DNA of 28,174 nucleotides, from NCBI GenBank assembly GCA_011947345.1, contig JAAVTG010000520.1:1-28174 (forward strand), written 5' to 3'. The translations under genes and the position numbers were made by a program. The notes below the pieces were generated by a model. The model was not told the DNA's origin, did not search any database, and saw nothing but the letters and a program-made list of their open reading frames with translations. The stretch is from Phytophthora quininea. Its lineage: Eukaryota; Oomycota; Peronosporomycetes; Peronosporales; Peronosporaceae. Below, piece by piece: positions 10,130 through 19,390 of this stretch. How positions within the stretch are numbered: position 1 is the first letter of the stretch; every line of letters starts with the position of its first letter.

Positions 10130-11075
10130 ATATCCACTCGATCCAATCTACCGTTCATCATCCGCCCGACAATTGCCGCCGTCATTGCCGTTCATCTTAT
10201 CAACCGATCGTTTAGCGCCGCCTCTGGAACTACTGTTCCCTGCACAACAATTCGGCTGCAGTCCAAGAGATATCCCCTCCCCAGATTCAGGAACACGATC
10301 CGCAGAGCCATCTTTGCCACAGTTCATCAACTTCGTCACGCCAGCCTCCAGTCCAGTCGGTTCCGTCTCGCTACGTCAATTCCGAAGTGAGGTCATCTCG
10401 CTGAGCTGATGTGGTGTCCTAGGCCTAGCTGAACTAGGACACTGTGGCCACCGCGCGCGTATGAGTCGACAAACTGCACTTGATGACGCTCCCCCGCGTC
10501 TTTCCAAGATGTTCGCCTTGATTTTTGTATAGTATATTGAGGTCCAAACAAGTGTCCTAAGCCATTTCAGCAAAATACCGAATAATTCGGTAAACAGCGC
10601 CTAACGACAGTTCTAAACGAACTGCGAATAATAGTTTTTAAAGGCACTTTTTTTTGCCAGTCAGCACACAGCCGAACTGCTAGCCCGGGCCTGTGAGTCC
10701 CGGGAGATGTCCCAGTCCGTAAGGAAGAGATTGTGTCATCTTGTATGTATTGTGTGTACCTGATTATATGGGTTTGTAGCAGAAACACTCGCTAGCGCTC
10801 GCCAAGACACAGAGAAGCGCTGTTATTGTCTTACTCACAGGGTCGTGTGCACTAGCTCAGCTGACCCTGGAGTGTACTGCTGAATGTACTGCTGAAGTGG
10901 TCTGTACCAAATGGCAGGTTATATTTTTGTTTGGAGTTTTACCCTTTTAATCGCTGTCGTTGTCATCGTCGGGCGAGGTATAAAAGCTATCGTCTTCGTT
11001 CTCACTACTTCTGCTGATGCTACCGACCGTGCTGCTTCTGTTGATGTACTACTCAATTGGCGAAATGGTAGACGT
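10130..11075. other. Gene-free stretch right of element A
   Basis: I see no convincing gene in these 950 bases. It should contain the 5' terminus of element A. Visible structure includes a 9-bp-arm hairpin at 10414-10442, a second weaker inverted repeat 'cagggtc...gaccctg' around 10840-10870, and a short tandem 'tgtactgctgaa' repeat around 10874-10897. The segment about 10640-10905 has the look of LTR-like non-coding repeat DNA, but I found no second LTR or primer-binding site to support that. Confidence 0.35.
10414..10442. repeat. Hairpin-forming inverted repeat, 9-bp arms
   Basis: The arm gtgtcctag (10414-10422) is an exact inverse of ctaggacac (10434-10442), with an 11-nt loop. It lies about 285 bp beyond the first Rep codon of element A, so it could belong to that element's terminal region. 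It is not followed by CTRR on either strand, so it does not match a standard Helitron 3' end. Confidence 0.6.
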
Positions 11076-11354
11076 TCACGAACTAAACCCGTTCAGGGTA
11101 CGGCCTTGGTGCTTCAGCGCGTAGACAACATCCATTGTGGTGACCGTTTTTCGCCTGGCGTGTTGCGTGTAGACGACAGCATCGCGCACGAGGTTGCCAA
11201 CGAAGACCCTGAGAACTGCACGGGTCTCTTCAATCACAGAGTCCGACATTCGAATGACTCCAGCACGGCGAGCAAGTCTGCGGGTATCATTTCTTGATAT
11301 GTCATGGATGGTATCGCGCACCACTCGCCTATGGCCCTTTCCGCGCCCAGGCAT
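11076..11354 (-). CDS. Divergent short-tailed histone H4 variant
   Basis: An intact 92-codon intronless ORF that is clearly histone H4. It opens [14 protein letters not shown], and the core contains [40 protein letters not shown] and [17 protein letters not shown]. Canonical H4 has 102 residues after Met removal; this one lacks about ten residues of the tail. After GRGKG it jumps to the H-R that precedes the fold, so the positions of K8, K12 and K16 are missing and K20 reads Arg. The core also differs at many sites that are nearly invariant across eukaryotes, yet the frame is undamaged. It would act in the nucleosome with H3. Most likely a rapidly evolving paralogue; a pre-death duplicate is the alternative. 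Confidence 0.88.
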   Translation of the reverse strand: MPGRGKGHRRVVRDTIHDISRNDTRRLARRAGVIRMSDSVIEETRAVLRVFVGNLVRDAVVYTQHARRKTVTTMDVVYALKHQGRTLNGFSS

Positions 11355-11417
11355 GGAACCTTGGAAGTACGTCTATCTTGTAGGAACACCGCGCTGGTCA
11401 GGGCCGTGGAGCAGAAT

Positions 11418-11427
11418 CGAAAGTGAG
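11418..11427 (-). promoter_or_regulatory. Possible oomycete initiator element upstream of the H4 variant
   Basis: The minus strand reads CTCACTTTCG about 65-75 nt before the H4 start codon. This differs by one base from the oomycete initiator consensus YTCATTYY. Position and sequence are plausible, but such short matches are frequent. Confidence 0.3.
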
Positions 11428-11591
11428 ACGAAGAGAACGAGTTTTGGTAGCATCGAGAGGGTGTAGCATTAATAAAAAACATCCCATTCCGGCGCGATAG
11501 GGATTTCTTCAACCGATGCAAAAGACGTGCCTTCCTTTACGCGCTGCCGCAGAGAAAACATCGAGCTGTATTGTTATGAACATGCAGAGCT

Positions 11592-13000
11592 CTACAGCTG
11601 AACGCCAATCGACGCGGCCTCACCGCTGCCAACATGGTGCTGCTGGTTGATGCCAGAGTCCGAGCTAGGCTGTGCCACCTCGAAGATGCCGTCGGTTCCG
11701 ACTGGCGCAGTGATGGTGACGCTGAACTGGCTGTCGACAAGCTCCCAGGCAGCAGTCAGGGATTCGTACAGGATGCTCACCGTAGCGGTAGCACACGTGA
11801 GATTCACCCTCGTCACCAGCGGATTGACGATCCAGAGGTGGAATCCAAACTCCATGGGGCGAATAGCCGCCACGCAGTTGGTGAGCGCGTGCGTTGGGGC
11901 TCCGCCCCACGAACGGCTCAGCGACGTGAACGTATCGTCACCGGGTTCCAACGATTGAGCCACGTACTCCCAACTAGCACCAGTGCGGTAGTTCACTTTC
12001 GGGATCATGGCGTCCCAGAGGTTGTCCAGCAAGAACGCAGCCTGGTCCGTGTAGCCGTACTGCAGCAGCGCATCCAGCAGGAACCCGTTCGTGTTTGGCG
12101 AAATCTTGTTCGTGTTGGCGGTATCACTGGTGTCGAGGTTTCCGGGTCCTTGGCGAAGACCTTCCATGCTCTCCACACACAACTTGATCTGAGTTTCGTT
12201 GGCTACTCCGGACGTGATGGCAAAGTCGATACCCGACACGCAGTAGACTTCCGGATCGGCGGCCTCCACCATGTAGTTGCTGAGGGTATCGTCCTAGAGT
12301 ATGGTGTTGATCGCTATCTTGACACTGCCAGCAGTCTCGATCCATGCGGTTGCAGTCTCCCAGTCCCCCACAGCGCGGGCCACGCCATCCATACCATCAA
12401 CATACTGAACAGCAGCAGCGTTGACACCCATGGCAGACCCGGACCCAAGGAAGTTGATCACATACTTGGTGAGGTCGCTGAGACCGTCGTCGCCTTGGTT
12501 GCTCACGGGTCACGTCATGACTTGCGTGAACGCCTCCCAGTTGGCCTCAACGAAGGACACGTCGTCGTAGTAGTTCATGTAGGAGACCTGTCCGATGAGC
12601 CCAAGAATGACGTAGTCGGCGAAGTTGTAGTACGCGTCAACGGTGCCGGCATCGTAGAGGAAAACCGTGGGCGTGGGCATCGGCGTTTGATACGAGATCG
12701 ACGTGAAGCCAGGGAATTGGTCGTTGTCTCCTTGGTATTCGAACAGGAACTTCCACGTTCCGGTAAGCTGCTCATGCTTGGAGTTAGCGACGCCCATGAC
12801 GCGGGTCGTGTGGTAGAAGTCGCCGAGCCAGATGTATCGGTCGCGTTTGGCTCCATCCAGGCAAGCTCCGTACGCGTTACTCTGCGCGCCAAACTCCGGC
12901 AGAACCACGCTCTCGTCGATCATCGGTTCGTGTACAGGAACGTGAAATGTGGGCGAAATGTCAGTGTAGTTGGTTGGTGTATGCTCTAGCAAGCTGTTAG
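11592..13000 (-). pseudogene. C-terminal part of a GH78 alpha-L-rhamnosidase-like enzyme, two in-frame stops
   Basis: One reading frame runs through the whole stretch, interrupted only by TGA at 12510-12512 and TAG at 12294-12296. The GH78 signature DGAKRDRYIWLGDF carries the conserved acidic residues of the (alpha/alpha)6-barrel active site. Later blocks fit the same family: the region around SPNTNGFLLDALLQYG, then GASWEYVA, SRSWGGAPTHALTN and a beta-rich C-terminus ending GVQL. Intact members are secreted and several hundred residues longer at the N-terminus. Here the signal peptide and first domains are missing, and the frame runs into the 3' end of the SANT gene of element B. The fragment was therefore truncated by, or carried with, that element. 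Two stops but no frameshift suggest recent loss. Confidence 0.8.
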
Positions 13001-13023
13001 ACTGGCCTGGTTTGGAATTGCCT

Positions 13024-13788
13024 CTAGCTTGTCGACGTTGCTTTAAGCGACGCAATGCACTTCAGTAATTCTCTGTGTCTGCGGTTAGCGGCGCGGATAT
13101 CCTGCTTGTGTTGTCGTTCAATATCGTCCCAGCGGTTTAGTTGCTGCTCATCTCGGCGTTGAAACCACAAGAAGAGCTGAATTACATCGCAGTGAATGTG
13201 TTTGTGGGTGGGTGGTACCCGTCGTGGGCTAGATGCGCCGCCGTACTGGTGCGTGGCGTCGTTGTCGATCTCGGAAAGAGCAGTTAGCGCAACTCGCTGA
13301 CTTTCGGGTAACCACACACTTGTGCTTCGTGGAGTGGCTTGGGTGGCAGTGCTGTCTGCAACGGAAGTCGCAAATGTTCTCGATAGCGATGTATCCTCAA
13401 CGCATTCTACCCCTTCGCGACTCTCTGTACCTTGATCCACGCGCCTCTCGCCGGGGAGTGCGTCTTTGCAAGGCCCCATCAAGAGCACATGCACATCTTG
13501 ACGGCTGGTGGCCATAGCGCGCTTCATGATTTTCCGCTTCAGCTCCAACGCTTCGTTCTGGATCCTGTTACCTTCACAAGTCTTCGTCGAACACAACCCC
13601 CTGAATTTGCGCTTCAAACTCGCTGCACTGCGCTCCGCCCACTGTAAGCCCTTGCTGCGGTTGTACCGCGCGGATACAGCCTCCCAATCAGCTTTACACA
13701 GCGGTAGATTGCCACCTATGATCGACAGCAAGTGCTGTTGTTCGGCCTTGTTGTAATTTCGGGATCCCAGCTTCTTCGTCATCTTCAC
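13024..13788 (-). CDS. SANT/Myb-like (trihelix-type) DNA-binding protein, element B copy, intact
   Basis: A complete 254-codon ORF. Residues 1-70 form the SANT/trihelix-like domain: MKMTKKLGSRNYNKAEQQ, then W-E-A-V-S-A-R-Y-N and SLKRKFRGL, with the aromatic spacing typical of the family. The middle is low in complexity. The end (IERQHKQDIRAANRRHRELL) is basic and probably helical, perhaps a coiled coil for self-association. It is the paralogue of the broken gene at 493-1320. The position downstream of the OB-like gene on the same strand is conserved in both elements. Function is likely DNA binding in the nucleus; the target is unknown. Confidence 0.8.
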   Translation of the reverse strand: MKMTKKLGSRNYNKAEQQHLLSIIGGNLPLCKADWEAVSARYNRSKGLQWAERSAASLKRKFRGLCSTKTCEGNRIQNEALELKRKIMKRAMATSRQDVHVLLMGPCKDALPGERRVDQGTESREGVECVEDTSLSRTFATSVADSTATQATPRSTSVWLPESQRVALTALSEIDNDATHQYGGASSPRRVPPTHKHIHCDVIQLFLWFQRRDEQQLNRWDDIERQHKQDIRAANRRHRELLKCIASLKATSTS

Positions 13789-14127
13789 ACGGAGCGAGAG
13801 TGAGTGACGTCCCTAAAGGGCAGCAACAATAAGCACGTTGATCACCTTGGCGCTTCCTCCTCGTGCGGGGCTTCTTGCGAAATGACCAGTTATCCGTGGT
13901 GGGATGACGTCCGCTGTTCTGGAGAGTTCCATCTTTTTTCATTTTGCTCATCACCCAACTGTTGAAGCACGGCGGACTGCCGACGGCGCAACATGCATCA
14001 ACTGGATTGCATTATTAGCGTTATAACAATATGCATGGTACTAACTAGTATGCAGTGAAAACATATTTGATGCAAACGCAGACAACCGTGCCTCCTTCCA
14101 ACGCAAGTTGCTACGGATCCCACGTTA
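13789..14127. other. Intergenic stretch between SANT-like and OB-like genes, element B
   Basis: No gene seen; open frames entering from the right are out of frame with the SANT start. It should hold the promoter of the SANT gene and the 3' end of the OB-like gene. The 279-bp spacer in element A is similar in size but shows no obvious sequence identity by eye. Confidence 0.4.
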
Positions 14128-14351
14128 CTACGAATCCCACGTTAGATCTCTCAGTTTGATGGTAGCTTGGCAGTCCGCGTCGCAAAACAGCTTCAAGTTG
14201 GAGTAGTCGTTGATAGTGACGACGGTACCAGGAATAGGAAGGTCCTCCGATTCCGACGTCGTGTTCCACATGGTACCTGTCAGAAGCAGCGAGTTGACAG
14301 CGTCCCGGTCTGTATCGTAGCGTTCACGGAAAGCTGCTCGATCACAAGAGA

Positions 14352-14402
14352 CTAGAGCAGTTAGTGTTTTGGCCACATACCCTTTCAACGTCATATTCGC
14401 AC
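14352..14402 (-). other. Predicted intron 2 of OB-like gene B (51 nt)
   Basis: Donor GTGCGA, branch-point candidate CACTAAC and acceptor TGCTCTAG. It lies at the same place as the 60-nt intron in element A (after DADSPEPL plus about four codons). Splicing leaves the following exon one base out of frame, pointing to a nearby indel or a different acceptor. Confidence 0.55.
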
Positions 14403-14557
14403 CGTGATCTGGTCTTGGAGCGGCTCCGGCGAGTCTGCGTCGATAAAGTGAAATCGGACAAGCTTCAGGTCTCTGTAGGTATGACCGGACACCCACAAGA
14501 GCTTCATTCGCAGCGTGATCTTCTCTCGAGTCTCTCCTCTCAGATGATCTTGGAGAT

Positions 14558-14615
14558 CTATGTTCAATACAATTCAATGTTCAGCTTAGCCTTAAACCCA
14601 CGACACTTGGCATAC
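14558..14615 (-). other. Predicted intron 1 of OB-like gene B (58 nt)
   Basis: Donor GTATGC and acceptor AACATAG, phase 1. Removal joins ISAVE to DLQDHLRGETRE without a stop, whereas the unspliced frame hits TGA within the intron. The site is homologous to the 76-nt intron of element A. Confidence 0.7.
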
Positions 14616-15144
14616 CTTCAACAGCAGATATGATACGTCGGCCGCCACCCGGTGTTTCAAGAAGCTCACGTAGCCGCTCGTACGGGGTCTGCCGGGGCGG
14701 TGGCGAAGCTTGGGTTTCGTTGGGGTCTTCCGAGACCTCACGGTTCTGTCTGGTACGTGAAGCAGTACGTGGAACAGCAACTGTTACCACCTGGTTCGCT
14801 GGCTTCGCCTTCACACCTTTGTTTCCGCTGCTGGTAGGAACAGAGGCGGTCGGGTTTGCAGGTTTCCCTTTCGCAGTCATGAGGATATTCGCAAATGGCA
14901 CAGCGTTGAAGCTTCGCTGTCTAAGGGTGAAGACCTGTATTGCTGTGCTGTAGACAATATTAAATGCTGGGCGTCCACGTTTTTCGAACGCGATTCGCAA
15001 GCGATCAAGAGCATAAGGTTCCGCCACCGTACGCTTTTTAAAAACACATACCACATACCACTGGCGGCGGGAGCGGTCATCCGAAACTTCAACATGAAGC
15101 GCACAGCCAGCCATTTGAACATGCTTGGACACAGCAAGCATCAT

Positions 15145-16009
15145 GCAACCCTACTAATACATGTAATCACTACGCCACGTTTAAAGACTGTCCACAGAGA
15201 CTTGATTAGTGCCTCCGAGGTCGATGCGAGCATGAGCACTGTGCTGCTACGATCATGGATGGCCCTTAAGTGCCACGACATTCAGAAGGGCGACTTCAAC
15301 GCCGCTGGAGTTGAAGTTTCTGTACGGTTTACCTTCCAAAGCGCACGAGGCACTGTGATTGCAGAGATCATATCCGGAAGCTGCTGCATTTTGCCGTCAT
15401 TGCTGGGGCGGGAATGTCCCCTTCATAAAACTATATGCCAGGGGATGGACAGCAAATTAGGCAAAGCTGTGGCTTCAGTGGCACTTCAACGTCGCTGATC
15501 TCCAAGTTTTATCTATGAGCTAAGCTCACCGCCAACCCCGCATATCGCTCTAGCTCACTGGGCACTTGTTGCTCATACATATTCAATGCTTCTGACAACC
15601 GCCAGCCATAGCGCAACGTCTGGTTAAAGGGCCTAAGTATACCCAGAGCTACGAACGTATCGATGCTGCTCGACGACATCGTGGTTCCCTCCATCAACCG
15701 GAGTATTCGATTGAGGATCGAGTCATATTGTTCCACAGACTGCCCGCGTATTGGTGGGTGGCACTGCCAGGGATACCATATCCGCCTCCATCGACGAAGC
15801 TTGCGCAAGAACCATGTTTGCTCATCGCTAGTGATGCACGCAATTGTATCCGTACTATGGCCAGCAGTGTCAGAAGCGTTCAATATGTTTCGAGAGGCCG
15901 TCGTTATGCTGTGCTGTGGTGATAGCACCAAGTTCGACAAAGCAGAGTTTTTGGCAGCTCATATTTCATTTTGCCAACAACTACGAGCATCCAGCGATCA
16001 AGTCCTGCA
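15145..16009. other. Stretch between OB-like and oxygenase-like genes of element B
   Basis: Divergent promoter region of the two flanking genes, longer than its counterpart in element A. It contains two ORFs without recognisable domains: plus strand 15094-15498 (134 codons, overlapping the OB-like start antisense) and minus strand 15509-15940 (143 codons, given separately). Neither has a visible homologue in element A. Confidence 0.35.
15509..15940 (-). CDS. Unknown 143-codon ORF, doubtful
   Basis: An open frame with an ordinary amino-acid mixture, Trp- and Arg-rich in the middle (FLRKLRRWRRIWYPWQC). I recognise no domain and find no counterpart in element A at this place. It may be a chance ORF or the remnant of something inserted here. 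Confidence 0.2.
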   Translation of the reverse strand: MSNLVLSPQHSITTASRNILNASDTAGHSTDTIACITSDEQTWFLRKLRRWRRIWYPWQCHPPIRGQSVEQYDSILNRILRLMEGTTMSSSSIDTFVALGILRPFNQTLRYGWRLSEALNMYEQQVPSELERYAGLAVSLAHR

Positions 16010-16747
16010 ATGTTTGCACCACGCAACCTGAAGGTCAGAGGTCACGTTGAGCTTCACCGAGCCCTGTCAGCGATTGAATCAAACCGTTTGCGGTCCATCG
16101 CTCGAACCGAAGATTTCTGGCTCCCGGATACTTGGGACGGTGTCCTCATCGACGAGCATCGAAGTCGTGCAGCAGTTCCGACGATACCGCTCGCGAGCTC
16201 ACGGTTGATCTTGAGCGACACATCAAGACCTTTTTCCTGAGGCTACTGCGGGGAGTGGGAATTCGTAAAGACAAGATCAGGGGCTCAGGACCAGCTCGTG
16301 CGGCGTGAGTATGCGCCTGTGGGGTCTGGCGAAAGGACTGTGAATGTGAGCTCTCTTCCTGGGTCGGTCCTTATTGCTCTGGAGGACAACACCTTTTTGT
16401 ACGGCTATGGGTGGAATCACCATGTTGCCATGCAGTCACACCGGAAGCTTATCCGGCTGAACAAGGGTGATCTTATTCTATTCCGAGGCGACTTCATGTT
16501 TTCACTGGTGGGGTATCAACGCAATCACGTGTGCGTTCACGGGATCCTGGATACTCCGCGCTACGCTCGACCCGTGACTCGTCTTCCTGATTTTGTCGCG
16601 GTGGTGAACGACACTCGCCCTGCTGACGAGATGTTCTGCTTCGTTTGGAACTGTCAGTTCAAGAGCAGCGGGGCGGACTCGCTGCGGAAGCACCTGAACC
16701 GGTACCATGGAATGTTTTTCAACTCCGGCCGCCCGACACTCGACTAA
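16010..16747 (+). pseudogene. 2-oxoglutarate-oxygenase-like fold with C-terminal C2H2 finger, element B copy, frameshifted
   Basis: The start is chosen at 16010 (MFAPRNLKVRGHVEL), which aligns with the start of copy A. Frame changes near 16200 and 16245 separate the N-terminal part from EWEFVKTRSGAQDQLVRREY. The remaining frame is then open to the stop: PGSVLIALEDNTFLYGYGWN, LIRLNKGDLILFRGDFMFS and NHVCVHGILDTP. The expected H-x-D reads R-R-E and the distal His reads Phe, so no iron site is apparent. The C-terminal finger is C-F-V-W-N-C ... H-L-N-R-Y-H (C-x4-C-x12-H-x4-H). It converges on helicase B, but 4.1 kb away because of inserted material. Confidence 0.65.
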
Positions 16748-17956
16748 CGGTGAGCAGAAGGGGTCTACAAACCTTGTTGCTTCTTCTTAGTGTTTCCTTT
16801 AACTTTTCATGCAGCTGTGATGCGTGTAGTACGGAAGCTAGCTTGCAGGATTGTCAATCCCATTAATACATGTCATTTTATTTCTTCACCAGCGCAAACT
16901 AAGCCAAGTGATATAACTACAGGAGCCATGACTTAAGTCCACCACCAAGACCAGCAAGCGGTGCGAAGAGCACGACGGTGGAGACGGAGACGACCGCCAC
17001 GACCAGCACGCTGCGCTACTGAATCATGTGAAAAATCGCCGCACTACCAGCGATCTTTGCTCTTGAAATACAACTTTCGAACCCCCAGCAATTGTGTTGA
17101 AGATGTTGTGTTGAAGAACCTGCAGGAGTGGACAGGTGTAGCAGCACAAGACAGCGCCTATGAAGAGAAAAACGACAGCGAGTGAGTAGAGACCAATGAC
17201 CAGCATCTCCCTTCAAAACGTATGTACACTTAGTAGATCGTCACGGAGCCTCATAGCCCGAAGATGTCCAGCTCAGCGTTGTTCGACGGTGATCGGAGGT
17301 TGAAGCTCCGCTTCATGTAAAGCGCATTTTACCTGCCGTGCTCGCATGCACGGATGCAAGTTGAAGGTGTGCATGAGTGCTCTACAAATGCTGAACCGCC
17401 GTATAACTAGCCCTTCGCCCTACAAATGGTGTCGATAACAGCAATCACGTGAAGGAAGAAGGTCGGGCAGCACGTGTGCGTGCTCGCGGGGAAAGATGGA
17501 TACCCTCCGGTCCAGGCTGATCAAAGTAAGCGCTACATTTCTAAAGTCATGTTTCTCTGTGCGGTCGCGCGTCGATGTGGTACATGGGAGGCAAAGTCGG
17601 GATTTGACCGGTTACGGAGACAAACATTAAGCTGCGACGGAGTGTCAATAGCTCGTGAGAAGCCCATGACGTCCAAGTTTGATACGTTTACTACTTCTAT
17701 TGTATACTACTTCTGATGTGGCGGAGGATGTACGCCCACGTATGTTAGATTTGTCTGTAGCTCAAACGCAAAACGCTAGCACCTCCGCAAAGCTTGTAAC
17801 TAAAACCAAAACGAGGCGGAGCGCTGTTTTAAGTGCTCATTATTTTCTGCACAGAGGTATTAATTGATAGACCGAGTTCGGAATAGGGGCATTTGGACTC
17901 TTCATTACTGTAAAAACCTTCTAGCTAAAGAAGCACACCAGCGTTCACCCGCAATA
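16748..17956. other. Non-coding stretch at the left of the element B insert
   Basis: I see no convincing gene. The only notable ORF is a 60-codon minus-strand frame (17024-17206) with a hydrophobic N-terminal run (YSLAVVFLFIGAVLCCY) that could be a membrane segment. It has no start context or family I can name. The rest shows no repeat or RNA gene I can support. Confidence 0.35.
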
Positions 17957-18772
17957 TCATCTGTCCGCGCTGTCGTCACTGGATGAGCCAGGATTGAAGG
18001 AGCTGCTTGAACTGGGGCTGGAACCAGAACCAAACAAGTTAATATCCGCGTATTCCTCTTGCTCAGAGGAACTGTCACTTCCGGTGAGATCGACGACGCT
18101 GCGCGTTTGCATGACGGGAGCCGTCGTACTTCCTCCCGGACTTCCATCTCCAGGACTTCCCGCTCCATCACTATCACTATTACTGCTGGATGAGGCGGGA
18201 CGACGCACCGGTGGTATACGGCCCGAAGGGCCCGTGTAGTAGCCACGCCCACCTCCCACAGGAGCGAATTTCCTCGCATACCGGTGTGGTGGTGGTGGAG
18301 GTCGTTGCGAGGATTGCTGTCGCGCAGCAGCTCGTATCGAAGCCGACGCAGCTCTTCGTCCTCTCCTTGGTGGGGAAAGATTAGCAGCTTGTCGTGCCAG
18401 CAAACCTAAAGGTTCAGGGACGCCACGCCTCGCCCGCAAATCATCTTGGTGTTGGCGAAGTCGTGCTCTTCCTTCCTCCGCTACTTGCATCATCGTGTAG
18501 TTTTGCCTATTCCATCGGGTGATACGAGCGCCCGCGAATGTATCTCCGTGAGCCCTATCCACTTCGACACAGACGCCTCTGGCCGCGTCAAGACGGAGAC
18601 GAGCGTCGCGGAAACGACCGCGGCGACCAACTACTTCGACGTGGTTACCGGGGTGCCATAACCGCTCATCGTAGACCTCGCGAATCCGTTGCAGCACCAC
18701 CTCGAACGCCGCCTCTTCTTCTGCGATGGCCGCTAAGTGAAAATTATTTGTTGAGCTCATAGTAAAAGCCAA
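17957..18772 (-). CDS. Unknown 271-residue protein with serine-rich tail and SUMO-interaction-like motif
   Basis: An intact ORF; Met codons 1 and 5 (MSSTNNFHL) are both possible starts. The N-terminal half is compact and charged (VLQRIREVYDERLW, W-N-R-Q-N-Y). The middle is basic and proline-rich (PPPPPHRYARK). The C-terminal third is Ser/Asp/Gly-rich and includes SVVDLTGSDSSSEQEEY, which fits a SUMO-interaction motif: a hydrophobic V-V-D-L core followed by acidic, phosphorylatable residues. I do not recognise the family. Such basic-plus-acidic proteins include retroelement gag-like proteins and nuclear scaffold proteins, but nothing here decides between them. It sits in the extra DNA of element B and is the only undamaged ORF of that stretch. 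Confidence 0.5.
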   Translation of the reverse strand: MAFTMSSTNNFHLAAIAEEEAAFEVVLQRIREVYDERLWHPGNHVEVVGRRGRFRDARLRLDAARGVCVEVDRAHGDTFAGARITRWNRQNYTMMQVAEEGRARLRQHQDDLRARRGVPEPLGLLARQAANLSPPRRGRRAASASIRAAARQQSSQRPPPPPHRYARKFAPVGGGRGYYTGPSGRIPPVRRPASSSSNSDSDGAGSPGDGSPGGSTTAPVMQTRSVVDLTGSDSSSEQEEYADINLFGSGSSPSSSSSFNPGSSSDDSADR

Positions 18773-19125
18773 TCCGTAAGTGAATGTGCGGATGAAGCGC
18801 GGTGTTCTATCAAACCAATGCCGCAGTCAACTTCCCTCCACCGCCAGCCATCAATCCGCGAAATGATCTTCGCAGCAGTCGATAACGTGTCAAAACCGCC
18901 ATTGGTCTAGGTCAAACACTTGTTTTTTCAGGCCGATTCAAATGAGGACGTCCCAGAGCCACCATGCTTTGAGCTCGGCAAACTCGTCGCGGATCTCGAC
19001 AGCCCCACTTTCGAGGCCGCTTCTGGAATGGATTCGCTGTGCACTCACCCCAGAGCCGACATCATTCCTGAATCTTCCGTCTCCGACTCAAGTCCAGCAA
19101 CACCCAGCCACCATCAAGCACCACC
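18773..19125. other. Stretch upstream of the WrbA-like fragment
   Basis: A plus-strand frame (from 18920) is open into the WrbA-like fragment, but its first 65 codons show no domain. The bases just before 19126 (agcaccaccATGG) have good start-codon context, so this may be the native 5' flank of the WrbA-like gene carried along with it. Confidence 0.4.
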
Positions 19126-19390
19126 ATGGCAAATATTGCACTCGTGCTACAACCACATCGCCACGCTGGCCGAGTCCGTGAAGTAAGGCGTCGAGTCCAT
19201 TCCCGGCGTGATTCCATCTACCAGGTGCAGGAGACGCTGCCCGAGGACCTGCTGACGACCCTCCACGCCGCGCCCAAGAAGGACTACCCGATCGCCATGG
19301 CGGACACGCTGAAGGGGCGGACGGCATTTTGTTCAACCTCCCGACGCGCTTCGGGTCGCTGCCGTCGCAGATTAAGTTGTTTGACCGACC
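19126..19390 (+). pseudogene. 5' fragment of a WrbA-like NAD(P)H:quinone oxidoreductase gene
   Basis: Reading across three breaks gives MANIALV, then CYNHIATLAESVK, a TAA stop at 19184-19186, GVESIPGV, a frameshift, IYQVQETLPEDLLTTLHA with PKKDYPIAMADTLK, another frameshift, and DGILFNLPTRFGSLPSQIKLF. These are the flavodoxin-like N-terminal blocks of WrbA-type FMN quinone reductases, which normally have about 200 residues. Here only the first 85 or so are present, and part of the FMN-binding loop before C-Y-N-H is deleted. The remainder is cut off abruptly near 19390. The orientation is opposite to the adjacent ABC transporter fragment. Confidence 0.85.

Larger units (their letters stand above)
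14128..15114 (-). pseudogene. Intron-bearing cassette protein with a possible OB fold, element B copy
   Basis: The start is placed at the Met of MAGCALHVEV (15114); an in-frame Met lies ten codons upstream. Exon 1 (15114-14616) encodes a roughly 85-residue N-terminal domain (with FKKRTVAEPYALDRLRIAFE) and a low-complexity linker ending RQTPYERLRELL. Splicing of 14558-14615 gives AVEDLQDHLRGETREKITLR, MKLLWVSGH and FHFIDADSPEPL. A second intron (14352-14402) is recognisable, but the downstream frame (NSLLLTGTMWN, PGTVVTINDY, QATIKLRDL) is off by one base, so this copy probably carries an indel there. The C-terminal blocks match element A closely. An OB-type single-strand-binding role is a guess from strand pattern and context. 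Confidence 0.5.

Noticed and set aside
10640..10905. Possible solo LTR
   Set aside because: The sequence has an LTR-like look, but there is no partner LTR, no clear primer-binding site and no flanking duplication; mentioned only in the intergenic note.
10911..11297. Plus-strand 128-codon ORF with a hydrophobic N-terminus
   Set aside because: It overlaps the histone H4 variant antisense over most of its length, and the hydrophobic start lies in non-coding DNA; no independent support.
11634..12989. A 451-codon plus-strand ORF, one of the longest in the window
   Set aside because: It lies wholly antisense to the GH78 frame, which has a clear family signature. The plus-strand product is a His/Val/Arg-rich shadow of GC-rich codons with no domain.
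12986..12989. CTAG as the canonical Helitron 3' end of element B
   Set aside because: The inverted repeat before it has only 6-bp arms with a loop of about 30 nt, and the next base is A rather than the expected T. It is too weak to call as a terminus.
17024..17206. Small membrane-protein ORF on the minus strand
   Set aside because: It has one hydrophobic run but only 60 codons, no homologue that I recognise, and it could be a chance frame.
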